Origin: Azolla caroliniana
Lineage: Eukaryota; Polypodiophyta
DNA length: 64,000 bases
Direction: 5' to 3'
Assembly: GCA_043228905.1 (NCBI GenBank)
Contig: JBHGNT010000014.1
Coordinates: forward strand, 16,926,001 to 16,990,000
Both the position numbers and the translations under genes were made by a program. Below, piece by piece: positions 34,515 through 44,270 of the stretch. Below the pieces are notes generated by a model that saw only the letters and a list, made by a program, of their open reading frames with translations, made no database searches and was not told the DNA's origin. How positions within the stretch are numbered: position 1 is the stretch's first letter; each line of letters opens with the position of its first letter.

Positions 34515-35873
34515 GTCTCTTTTGGTTATTCCTAACACTTGTTTTAAAGGAATACTTTACAATTGAAAATTATTTCCTCTATGACTTAATATCAACAAAA
34601 TTCTCCATGTCATGGAGCTATGTATAGGTAGGGGATCTTACCCTTTGTTTTCTCTTCATTATTTGCTTTTTTTCTCCCATTACTATGAGTGTCGTATATT
34701 TTTTTAAGGGTCCTCATCAATATCAATACTTCTTCGTTTCTCCTCTAGAGTTGTTTCATGATTTTGAATTAAAGCTTAGTTAGATAAGGAATCAAATGGA
34801 TTGTTCCAACATGTTCATTTCATATAGCATCTTATGAATTTACTAAATTGTATTTTCCCAACTTTTTTCTACAAAATGAATAAGTTTAAAACCAAAATCC
34901 AAGCTTTATTCATGCGTTCACGCCCTAGTTCTAGTCACAACTAACTAGAATCCATGGTGTGAATGGTATATAACAAACACTTTCATTGTTTCTATTTCAT
35001 CTTTAGTTTCCTCCAACCCATCTTTACCAAATTTCAATGGTAACGACATTCTAGATTCATTGGAATGAATTATACCCTCTTTCACATGTACAACATTCTT
35101 ATTTAAAGATTCTTTAGATTACTACATTCATGGGATTGGTGCTTTGTACTATAGCACCAAATACATCTTTTTATGTAGTTTCCCTGAGGTGCAACTTTAG
35201 TTTCTCCTAATTTTGCACACTTTATGTTTAGGTCATGCATTTCTTTTACTAGGTCCTCAAGCAGTAAGTTTTGCTTGAGGTGTGTTGGATACTCTTAGAT
35301 TCCTTCAACCAACATCTGATTAGAAATCTCAATCCCCACTTTCCCTTTTTTTGCATCCTTCTGCTAATGTTTCTACAAACATTCATGACAATTTTTCGAT
35401 CTATCATCAAGCATTGTCAATATCCAAATATTCTAGAAGAAGGTTCAAGTCATTCCAATCCAAACCCTTTGCAAATTGCATAAACATATCTACCTTCTTT
35501 GATTATAGCGAACATTGATACTGTGTAAACTATGAAAATTGAAATTCTAGTTCATGTAAAATCTCCTTTTATTAATTCTCAATTGATCGTGAAGGGCATA
35601 TTCTCTAAGCATTGGTTCCTTAAAAGCATCCTATAACCCCCCAAAAATTTAAAAAAGTAATTTTGAATTTCAATTACTTTATCATTTACCTTGCTTGTCA
35701 TTATTCTACAAAGCATCCAAACATTCATAAAACTCCAATCCCTTGTCAATGCATTTCATTTTGAATGTTTTTAAAAACCGTGAGGCATTCATGGCACTTG
35801 TCATCAAACCACCCATATTTGTAAGTAGAAACTTGTCGTCCCTATATAAAGACAATTCAATACAATTTGCTAT
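34515..35873. other. AT-rich intergenic stretch between LINE and Pack-MULE
   Basis: Nothing recognised; only short non-conserved open frames. Confidence 0.4.
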
Positions 35874-36475
35874 ATTTTGTTAGGGAAAAGTACCAGGATA
35901 CCCCTGGAAGTTTGTCTATTTACCAGAATACCCCTGAAAGTTCTAAATTTACCAAACTACCCCTATATCCAAAAAAATACATTCTATAAAGTAAATATAC
36001 ACTCAAATGTACAAGCCATATTTACCAAACTACCCTTAAACCTAGACTTTTTTACCATAGGGCTAGTTTGGTAAATTTGGCTCATAAATCATATCCCCCT
36101 CAAACCCTCCACATCCCCATCATATCCCCCTCGAACCATATCCATCGTCCTCATCATCATCTTCACCATACTCATCTTCCTCTTCGACATCTGCCTCATC
36201 ACCACCACCACCACCATCATCATTAGGAATTTCCTCCCCCAATTTACCATCTCTTCACACGACAGCAGCTCTCTGCTAACCTAGACATCTCCATCGACCT
36301 TTTCGAAGCTTCGTATCCATGGCGGTGCAGGATATTATTGCATCGGAGAAGAAGAAAATTGTGGTAAGGATAGCCAAAAAACATCGTGGCCACCACATCG
36401 TCTTTCTGAGGGAAGCTTTAACCCTAGCTCTAATTCCTTTGATCATCACCACGAGCACGAAGATACGGCCATCAA

Positions 36476-36856
36476 ATGGGGTATCCCTTAGACCCTACGC
36501 ATCAGAACCATCATGCCGCAGTAAAGGGGAAGCAACATGGTGATCTATCCAAAGTATCGACTTTGGATTACCTTTCTGATTCGGACCTGTCTTCCACTCG
36601 GATAAACTCTATCGGTGGGGTGGATCCTGATTTTACTCGGATTAAGGCTTCGACCAATGATCAAATCAAGTTAATGTGTAGCTTCGGTGGAAAGATCATG
36701 TCTCGGCCAATGGATGGGAAGCTCCCATATGTAGGAGGAGATACTCACATTTTGAATGTCATTAGCAAAGCCTCCTATTCTTCTCATCATGATCCACAAT
36801 TCTATATGGCTGCAGAATCTCCCAAAAATACTCTAGGAAACAAAAATAGCTTGTAA
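36476..36856 (+). pseudogene. Captured PB1-domain gene fragment inside the Pack-MULE
   Basis: The 126-codon frame carries IKLMCSFGGKIMSRPMDGKL followed by PYVGGDTHIL. This is the start of a plant PB1 (octicosapeptide/Phox/Bem1p) domain, with the basic lysine (K of IKLMCSFGGK) that binds an acidic partner loop. The domain breaks off after ~35 residues, where an exon border would be expected, and the frame ends in unrelated sequence. Upstream, 36,319-36,543 is another open frame (MAVQDIIASEKKK) that may be captured too. In plants PB1 N-termini of this kind sit in front of Raf-like kinases or in small PB1 proteins. The parent gene is outside this window. Whether the fragment is transcribed cannot be told. 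Confidence 0.75.
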
Positions 36857-37667
36857 ATAGAAATTTGTAGTCATGGACCAAAAATAATTTAATCCAAGGG
36901 ATAAGATTTAAGATTTTTTTTCCCAAAAATGTTCCATGTACTCCCTTCGGATCATGAAAATAAAAACTTCTGGTTGTAATTTGTGTATCTGTAGACCAAA
37001 CTTGATATATTCACCCAGGATCTATGGGAGAAAGGAACTAGGTTTTCAAGGGATTATGGGTGTATTCACCCAAAATGTTCAAACTTCATAATATTCCCCT
37101 GTGATTGCTCAAAAAAGGAACCAGAATTTGATAGAAGTTGCAAAAAAGGATGCAATGTGTTTGCAACCTTAAGGCAAATTTGTTGCGAACAACTCACAGT
37201 AAATATGTAACATAAAGTTTGAGACTGAGAAAGAAGGAAACAAACAGAAGGAAAGACAAACTTTGTGTAAGAAAACAAATTTTGTGATTTCACATAATGT
37301 TAACTCTCAGGATAAAGGGTTCAGAATTAAGATTTTTGAAGGTTTGAATAATCTATTTGAATTGCGTTGCACAGATTTTGCTGTAAAATTGCATTATTCA
37401 TCTGAATCTGTGGGAAAATAGCAATTAGGATTTGGTTTCTACTGTAAGCAATTACATATAAATGTTTCACACACCCCATCTGGATATATAGAGAGAAATG
37501 CCAATTTTGCATTGCAATTTTGCATTGCTCTTGCATAAGGTGATTTCAAATGGTTAGATGAGTACTTAGATTCTTATGTTGATCTAGCTATACATAGCTT
37601 CTCACCACAGACAATTGGTTATGAACCTCGCCTGAGAAGATCTAAAAATGACTACATATAAACACAA

Positions 37668-37718
<51 letters not shown>
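37668..37718. repeat. (CA)n-(GA)n microsatellite
   Basis: Compound dinucleotide tract inside the Pack-MULE. Confidence 0.9.
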
Positions 37719-37720
<2 letters not shown>

Positions 37721-38440
37721 TGACCTTATGAAGACGATTGATGATGAACAAGAAAGGAGAGAAAACTACCCAAATAATCACTAAGTAAAGAATTTTCTGT
37801 TTGAAGGGTAGTTTGGTAAATATGGCTTGTACATTTGAGTGTATATTTACTTTATAGAGTGTATTTTTTTAGACATAGGGGTAGTTTGGTAAATTTAGAA
37901 CTTTCAGGGGCATTCTGGTAAATAGACAAACTTCCAGGGGTATCCTGGTATTTTTCCCATTTTGTTATTGCATCATTGTTTGACATAGGTGAGCCATCAT
38001 TTGATACTTGACCTTTGTTCTACCATTATTGTTTAAGCCATGTTCACGTTTTTCAGGTTAGGTTCACTAGTACGTCGAGTAGTGTTATGTGCTTGAGATG
38101 GGAAGAGGCATGGTGCCCCATTTCACATGAGGTGTACTAGATAATACATGAGTGAGAGAAAAGACAAAAGAGAAAGATGGAAAGCTTGAAAGATAGACCA
38201 AAACTTGATATAAATGAAAACATATAATGTATTTTACTCTAAGATTCCATCTATTATTACAATGACCATAAAGGTCAATTTATACTCTTCAACTAATCCT
38301 CTCAAGTTGTCCAAACTTGCTTCAAAATGATTATCAATATATAGTAGATCCTTAACCAAGAGCGAGAAGGCGTATATCAAGTAATCACTTACTTTGGACA
38401 ATTGGATTGAACCCAACCTCATCAATGGAGCCTTGTCATA

Positions 38441-38910
38441 GGGATCCACCATTAAACTTGTTGTTCCTCACCAACCAGGATACAAACAATCACGGAGATA
38501 TACCATTGAACTCATTGTCCCCAACCAACCAAAATGCAATCATGCTTAGTATATGTCCCAAGTAGATATGATATATCTAACCATGTCACAACTACTAAGG
38601 CAACAATTGCAAATTGTCATCCATAATGCGCATGGACCCCTGTAATGAGGATTTACCATTGAACTCGTTGTCCTTCACCAACCACAATACAACCATGGTT
38701 GGCATATGTCCCAAGGAGATATCAAACCATGCCATGACTACTAAGGCAACAATAGCAAATTGTCATCCACACAGACCCCTATCATGGGGATCTACCATTG
38801 AACTTGTTGTCCCTCATCAACCAGAATACAATTATGGTTGGCATCTGTCCCAAGGAAATATCTAACCATGCCACAAGTACTAAGGTGACAATCGCAGATT
38901 GTTATTCCTT
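38441..38910. repeat. Tandem array of ~140-153-bp units
   Basis: Units restart at about 38,441 (partial), 38,494, 38,647 and 38,786 with a shared GGATnTACCATTGAACT, followed by GTTGTCC, CACCAACCA, ATGTCCCAAGNAGATAT, AACCATGCCA and ACTACTAAGGCAACAAT. Degenerate and satellite-like, with no frame. Confidence 0.85.
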
Positions 38911-39062
38911 ATGCGAAGTGGGTCCCTATTGAGATTTTCTTCCTTTTTCTGTCTGCTTATGGCGTTCCTAACAAAGGTCGGTATCCCATGAGTGTACCAA
39001 GAGAAAGTCATTTGACAAGCTAGCTAGCTAGATACTGTGACAATCAACGCATGCATCGACAA

Positions 39063-39197
39063 TGTGGCCTTTTGAGAAAGCATGAGGGGTAGATTGGGAA
39101 TTTTGTGTGAATTGGAGGGTATTTGGGGAATTATGTAAATATGAGGGGCATTTCGGCAATTATGTAAATACGAGGGGCATCTCGGTAATTAGCCTTT
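39063..39197. repeat. MULE-like terminal repeat remnant with ~29-bp sub-repeats
   Basis: Three units of the form GAGGGGCATTTCGGNAATTATGTAAATA lie in tandem and end with ..AATTAGCCTTTTC. The internal repeat of GGGGCAT/ATGCCCC blocks resembles the TIRs of the Pack-MULE at 35.9 kb in style. No inverted partner was found nearby. Confidence 0.45.
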
Positions 39198-39211
39198 TCT
39201 CCTTCCCCTGC

Positions 39212-39249
39212 GTCTTCTTTCTTCTTCTTCTTCTTCTTCTTCTTCTTCT
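39212..39249. repeat. (TTC)n microsatellite
   Basis: Twelve or so TTC units in the leader region upstream of PPR gene 2. Confidence 0.9.
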
Positions 39250-40838
39250 GAGAGAAGCTCAATCCTTCCGCTGTTGAAGGTAAGTGGACACAGAGGACTG
39301 CAACAGATCGGTTTCTCTTCCTTTCTCACCAGGAGGGGGGAAACTCGAGAATGAAAGGTGAGAAGAACTCACTAAATCTCCTTCTGTTTCCGTTCTGTCC
39401 TGTCTACTTCTTTTATTTTTTGTCGTTATCTTCTGTCTTTATCATGTTCACCGGAAGAACTGAATAGTTGAGATGAAAACGAATGCCTCATTCTTGGAGC
39501 ATGGCGATTTTTTAGGATTTTAGGTCTTTGGTTTTAGGGATAGGATCGTTAAGGTTCAAATTTAGTAATTTAAGGTGTCAGAGCCTTTAGATTGTTTACA
39601 ATTTTCAAGTTTTAGGTTTTAAGTTTGTAATCTCCACGTGATGAAGAGCTTTTGGACCTTCAAGTTCAACTACAAGATATTGTGAAGAATTTGCACTGTC
39701 AATGTTATTAGAAGGCAAGATTACATCAGTTACAAGAAGGATTTATAGATAATTAGTTACAAGCTCATATGCTTTTTCAAGGATTAAGACCATCATATGC
39801 CCGTTCAAATATGGTGCAAATTAAAACAGGATATGAGATTTTTGTGGACCCAATCTAGGTTATTGAGGTATGTACCTCTCATTTTAAGGATTTGATTAGG
39901 CCGCAATTGATTATAAATGAGGATGTGTTGAAAGCAAGTCAAGAGTTTTATAATGTAGTTGGGTGTATATTGTGAATACAGATATTTGTCAAAAGTTAGA
40001 GAATATACCATAGGAGAAACTACTAAAATTTCTTATATCTAACAGAAATTCAAAAAATATGGTTGCTTAATTTTTAAATTCCTGATGATGCTTGTTCAAA
40101 TTGAGCCTCCTAATCACATAAAAACTAAGATTAAGCACATAGCTAAGAAAAATCATAAGCAACGCAGATCACATGATATATTTAGAGTATGTGCTTAATC
40201 AAGGGTACAGCCACAGTTACTGATAGTATATATCAGTGCAATTAAACTAAATATCATAATTATGGATCGTGCATATTAACATAATCAACTGAAGCAGCTA
40301 CTTAGACAAATTAACCTTCTAACTAGAGCTTAAAGTAGCAAATCGAACTTCAAATTCTGTCAATTAGGAAATCCCACTTTGTAATCAGGAGCATAAGTAA
40401 TAAGTTAAACTTCTGAGCTGCCTAATTAAGGCATGTTCACTTTAGAATTAAAGAGAAATTAGTCATTATGTCTTGCCGTCAGTTGAACTTGTTTCGTAAT
40501 TATTGTAAATTAATCTTCGCATGGCATCACATATTCTTGTTAAGGTATATTAGGTGTTCATTCTTAATTTTTCATGTGGCGAGCATTTTAACTTTGAGCC
40601 AGCAAATGTAGACAATTTCAAAAAGAAGGAAACTTTCTTTTTGAATTTGCTGTACAGATAAAGCATATACTGTATATATCCATGTGTACATACTCTATCT
40701 CTTTTCCCCTGCATGAAAATTTCGGGATTCAAACAAACTTATTATAGAGTAGATGAAAAAACGGGTTAAAAAGAGAGGTTGATTTAGTTCGTCCTGATGC
40801 GGCTTAATTCAAAATCTTAATGCAGATTTAGGTAAAAA
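39250..40838 (+). promoter_or_regulatory. Putative 5' leader of PPR gene 2 with a UTR intron
   Basis: A CT-rich leader (39,200-39,279) is followed by a consensus donor GAAG|GTAAGT at 39,279/39,280. A good acceptor TGCAG at 40,825 lies 13 bp before the PPR ATG. The ~1.55 kb in between is AT-rich and non-coding. This suggests a spliced 5' UTR, though nothing proves the two sites are used together. Confidence 0.4.
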
Positions 40839-43800
40839 ATGATCATTCTGCGGATTAGATCAGATGTTAGATCTCGACTGCTCCCATTTCACAAGAAACA
40901 AGCCCTATTTTTATCACATCACATATATGTCCAAGAAGAATCTTTGGCAATGGTTTGTAATGGAAAAGAAAAAAAAGAAAAAGCAAGAAATTCAGATGAA
41001 GTTACTTTTGAGAATGTGTTTTCCTCAAATAACATCATCATGATGTTTTCCCGGGATTCAATGTACCGACTCTTAAGGCAATGCATTGAAGAGAAAAAAG
41101 GCCTTATTTGGTCAAGAAGGATACATTGCCTTATTGTAATCAACGGACTTGAATGGATTGGTGTGCTCACAGATCATCTCATTAGAGCTTATGCTTGTTG
41201 TGGGTGTTTATCATCATCAAACCAGGTATTCTCCAAGCTTTCCGTAGCTAATATTTATACATGGAATGCAATCATATCTGTACATGTGAACTTTAGTGAA
41301 TATGACAGGGCTTTTGATTTGTATAGTATAATGCCCAAGAATGGTAGCACTAGACCGGACAAAATTACATTTTTATGCATGTTGCAAGCTTGTTCTAGTG
41401 TGAAAAACATTGGAATGGGTCGGATTCTACATGAAGAAATTGTATGTATTGGGCTCGATTCAGTCCTTGATATTTCTAGCTCTCTTGTTCATATGTATAC
41501 ACAATGTGGGTCTGTACTAGAAGGGTATAAGGTTTTTAATGGAATTAGGAATCCAGATGTTGTATCGTGGGGAGCAATTATATCTGGTTATGCTCAATTT
41601 GGTTGCAATGCAGCTGTCTTTGAACTATTCGAGAAGTTGCAAGGAGAGTCAATTCAACCAGATAGAGGCATATATATGTGCTTTATAAAATGTTGTGCAG
41701 AAATAGGTGATATTGAATGGGGTCGGAAGATACATGGACAAGTGAGAGAAAGTGTATTTAGCTCAGATATTATTCTCGCTAGTGCTATCATCGATATGTA
41801 CTCAACCTGTGGAAGCTTGACAGAAGCTTATGATATGTTTGGACATATATCTAACCGTGATGTTGTAACTTGGGGTGCTATGATGTCAGCATATATCCGC
41901 CATGGTCTATTTCTTTCTGCTCTTAGACTATATGAAGACATGGAACATGATTGTGTGGAGCCAGACCACATTATCTTTTCATTTATCATAAAATCATGCA
42001 TGAAAGTTGGCAATTTATTGCTTGGAAGATGGATTCATGCTGATGTCATTCGTCGTAACCTCGATTCGTACATGATACTTAACAATTCTTTAATTGATCT
42101 ATACATGAAATTTGGTAGCTTGGAGGAGGCAAACAATATGTTTGAGAAGTCATCAAAACACGAAGTAGCAACATGGGATATCATGATTGGAGGTTATCTT
42201 GATAATAGTCTTGCTGATATTGCACTTGCCAAATTTTATGAAATGAAAGGTATAGGAGTAGTCCCAAATGAAGTTACTTATCTTTGCATGCTGAAAGTTT
42301 GTTCTAGGCTCTTACAGTTGAAGGAGGCAAGGCTGATTCATGATGAAATCATAAGAAGTAAATTAGAATCAGACATAGCCATTGGGAATGCCATGGTTGA
42401 TATGTATGCTAAGTGTCAATCTTTAGAAGAAGCAGAGAAAATTTTCAATAGTTTGCAAAATAAAGATGTCGTTAGCTGGGGTGCTTTGATTGGAGGATTT
42501 GCTCAGAGTGGAGATTCTATAAAAGCTCTTGATTTGTTGCAAAAAATGAAGCAAGAGGGTACTGTAGCAGCAGATGAAATTGCATATCTTAGTGGAATGA
42601 AAGCAATTGGAAGCATTAGAGCATGCAAGGCAGGCCGTGTACTTCACGATCAAATTATTCGGTGTGGATTCGAATCACATTCTTCTATAGGAAACTCACT
42701 TGTTGACATGTATGCAAAATGTGGAAGCTTAGAGGAAGCACATAGAGAATTCAACTCAATACATAAGAAAGATGCTATTACATGGGGTACAATGATTGGA
42801 GGATATGCCCTAAATAGCCATGGAGATGAAGCATTCTTATTATTTGAACAAATGCAACGAGGAGGTATTTGCCCAGATCAAGCAACATTTGTGGGTGTCC
42901 TAAAAGCATGTGGTCGCTCAGGAGCATTAGAAGGAGGCCAATATGTACATGGTTTGATCCTTCAAAGCAGATTCGCTGAGGATAAGGTGATTGGCAATGC
43001 CCTTATTGATATGTATGTAAAATGTGGTGACTTGTGGAGAGCACATCGAGTTTTTGACACATTGCCAATTCGAGACATTGTATCCTGGAGCTCGATGATT
43101 GGTGGATATGCTAGGCATGGATTTAGTTATGATGCTCTGGATCTCTATGAACAAATGCATCAAGAGGGTTTAGAGCCCTCTAGAGTGTCTTATTTGTGCA
43201 CTTTGCAAGCATGTGCAAGTATCGGAGCAGTTGAATATGGTCGCCTTGTCCATAACCATATTAGAATATCTGGACTCGAATTTGATATGGCTCTTGGAAA
43301 CACTCTTATGGACCTGTATGTACGATATGGAGAAGTAGAGCGAGCGTTAGAAGTTTTCGAAGAGCTTCCATCACGAAATTTGGTATCGTGGAATGTGATA
43401 ATGGATGGATACGCTTCTCATGGAAATTATTCGCAAGTCATCCGATGCTTTCACACCATGGTACAAGAAGGTTTGACGCCAGATCATATAGTGTTTACTA
43501 CTATACTTGAAGCTTGCAATAATGCGATTTTGCTGCAAGAGGCATTTCTATGCTTCAACTCCATGAATGAAGAACATTGTATCTCCCCAAATATTAATCA
43601 TTATAACTATTTGAGCAATATCCTTGTACATGGGGGCATGCTTCGAGAAGCGTTTGAGTTAACACACACAATGCCTTGGACACCAGATTGCATTATGTGG
43701 ATAACTTTGCTTAAGAAATGCACAACATATGGAAGTGAAGAATCTGGATGTCGATATTTTGATCGAGTTCAAGAAATTAGTGGACAAGTTGATGCTTCCA

Positions 43801-44270
43801 AGTGGTTGTCAGAGAACTCCGTTGATGATTCTTTATTCATAAAAACTTGTGGCATCTCTGAGCTTAGAGGTTCAAGGCCTACAAACATAACCCATATGGA
43901 AGTGATTGAATTGGATTGCGATGATTCCATCTCAAGAAATCACATCCTAGATCTCAAAGAAAATGAACCTAAAACAGAAAGCATGTCTCATTTATCTAAT
44001 GGTATTTTATTGACTTATGTGGAGAAGAAGGAAATTATTCATGGCAATGTATATCCCAGAAATCTTAAGATCCCATGTAATGTTCCATCATATTCTGTTA
44101 GCAAAATGGTTACAAGATTTTCATCTAGATTTCAAAATAAAAGCATCATAGAAAGTTTTGTTGGGTTCTTTTCTAAATTCCATGTTCTCTCTATAAGAAT
44201 GTCATTAACAAATTTATCCATCCACAAAATACAATGGAGTTTATTGGTTATCAAATTGATTGACATTTAG
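40839..44270 (+). CDS. PLS-class pentatricopeptide repeat protein, degenerate E region, long C-terminal tail
   Basis: Intronless ATG frame of 1,143 residues. After ~75 residues with a basic start (possible organelle signal) and a KEKKEKARNSDE linker come about 27 PPR motifs (residues ~75-940) in L-S-P order, with IHDEII, IGNAMVDMYAKCQSLEEAEKIF, VVSWGALIGGFAQSG and similar. Most P motifs have Gly at position 5 (SWGAII, TWGAMM, SWGALI), unlike gene 1. A fading E1-like piece (MPWTPDCIMWITLLKKC) follows, then ~190 residues with no recognisable E2, E+ or DYW. PLS PPR proteins bind organelle transcripts, many as editing specificity factors. With no deaminase it would need a partner or do another task. 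The tail after ~residue 960 may be read into what was 3' sequence. Confidence 0.87.
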   Translation: MIILRIRSDVRSRLLPFHKKQALFLSHHIYVQEESLAMVCNGKEKKEKARNSDEVTFENVFSSNNIIMMFSRDSMYRLLRQCIEEKKGLIWSRRIHCLIVINGLEWIGVLTDHLIRAYACCGCLSSSNQVFSKLSVANIYTWNAIISVHVNFSEYDRAFDLYSIMPKNGSTRPDKITFLCMLQACSSVKNIGMGRILHEEIVCIGLDSVLDISSSLVHMYTQCGSVLEGYKVFNGIRNPDVVSWGAIISGYAQFGCNAAVFELFEKLQGESIQPDRGIYMCFIKCCAEIGDIEWGRKIHGQVRESVFSSDIILASAIIDMYSTCGSLTEAYDMFGHISNRDVVTWGAMMSAYIRHGLFLSALRLYEDMEHDCVEPDHIIFSFIIKSCMKVGNLLLGRWIHADVIRRNLDSYMILNNSLIDLYMKFGSLEEANNMFEKSSKHEVATWDIMIGGYLDNSLADIALAKFYEMKGIGVVPNEVTYLCMLKVCSRLLQLKEARLIHDEIIRSKLESDIAIGNAMVDMYAKCQSLEEAEKIFNSLQNKDVVSWGALIGGFAQSGDSIKALDLLQKMKQEGTVAADEIAYLSGMKAIGSIRACKAGRVLHDQIIRCGFESHSSIGNSLVDMYAKCGSLEEAHREFNSIHKKDAITWGTMIGGYALNSHGDEAFLLFEQMQRGGICPDQATFVGVLKACGRSGALEGGQYVHGLILQSRFAEDKVIGNALIDMYVKCGDLWRAHRVFDTLPIRDIVSWSSMIGGYARHGFSYDALDLYEQMHQEGLEPSRVSYLCTLQACASIGAVEYGRLVHNHIRISGLEFDMALGNTLMDLYVRYGEVERALEVFEELPSRNLVSWNVIMDGYASHGNYSQVIRCFHTMVQEGLTPDHIVFTTILEACNNAILLQEAFLCFNSMNEEHCISPNINHYNYLSNILVHGGMLREAFELTHTMPWTPDCIMWITLLKKCTTYGSEESGCRYFDRVQEISGQVDASKWLSENSVDDSLFIKTCGISELRGSRPTNITHMEVIELDCDDSISRNHILDLKENEPKTESMSHLSNGILLTYVEKKEIIHGNVYPRNLKIPCNVPSYSVSKMVTRFSSRFQNKSIIESFVGFFSKFHVLSIRMSLTNLSIHKIQWSLLVIKLIDI

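Larger units (their letters stand above)
35883..37958. mobile_element. Pack-MULE: Mutator-like element with ~155-bp TIRs carrying a PB1 gene fragment
   Basis: Left TIR 35,883-36,037 and right TIR 37,805-37,958 are inverted copies differing at only a few sites; both outer ends start GGGAAAA(G/A)TACCAGGATAC. A perfect 9-bp duplication ATTTTGTTA flanks the element (35,874-35,882 and 37,959-37,967), the length made by Mutator-family transposases. There is no transposase frame. The interior left half is host-gene-like, with a His/Pro-rich start and a PB1 domain. The right half is AT-rich with a (CA)n(GA)n tract at 37,668-37,718. Confidence 0.92.
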
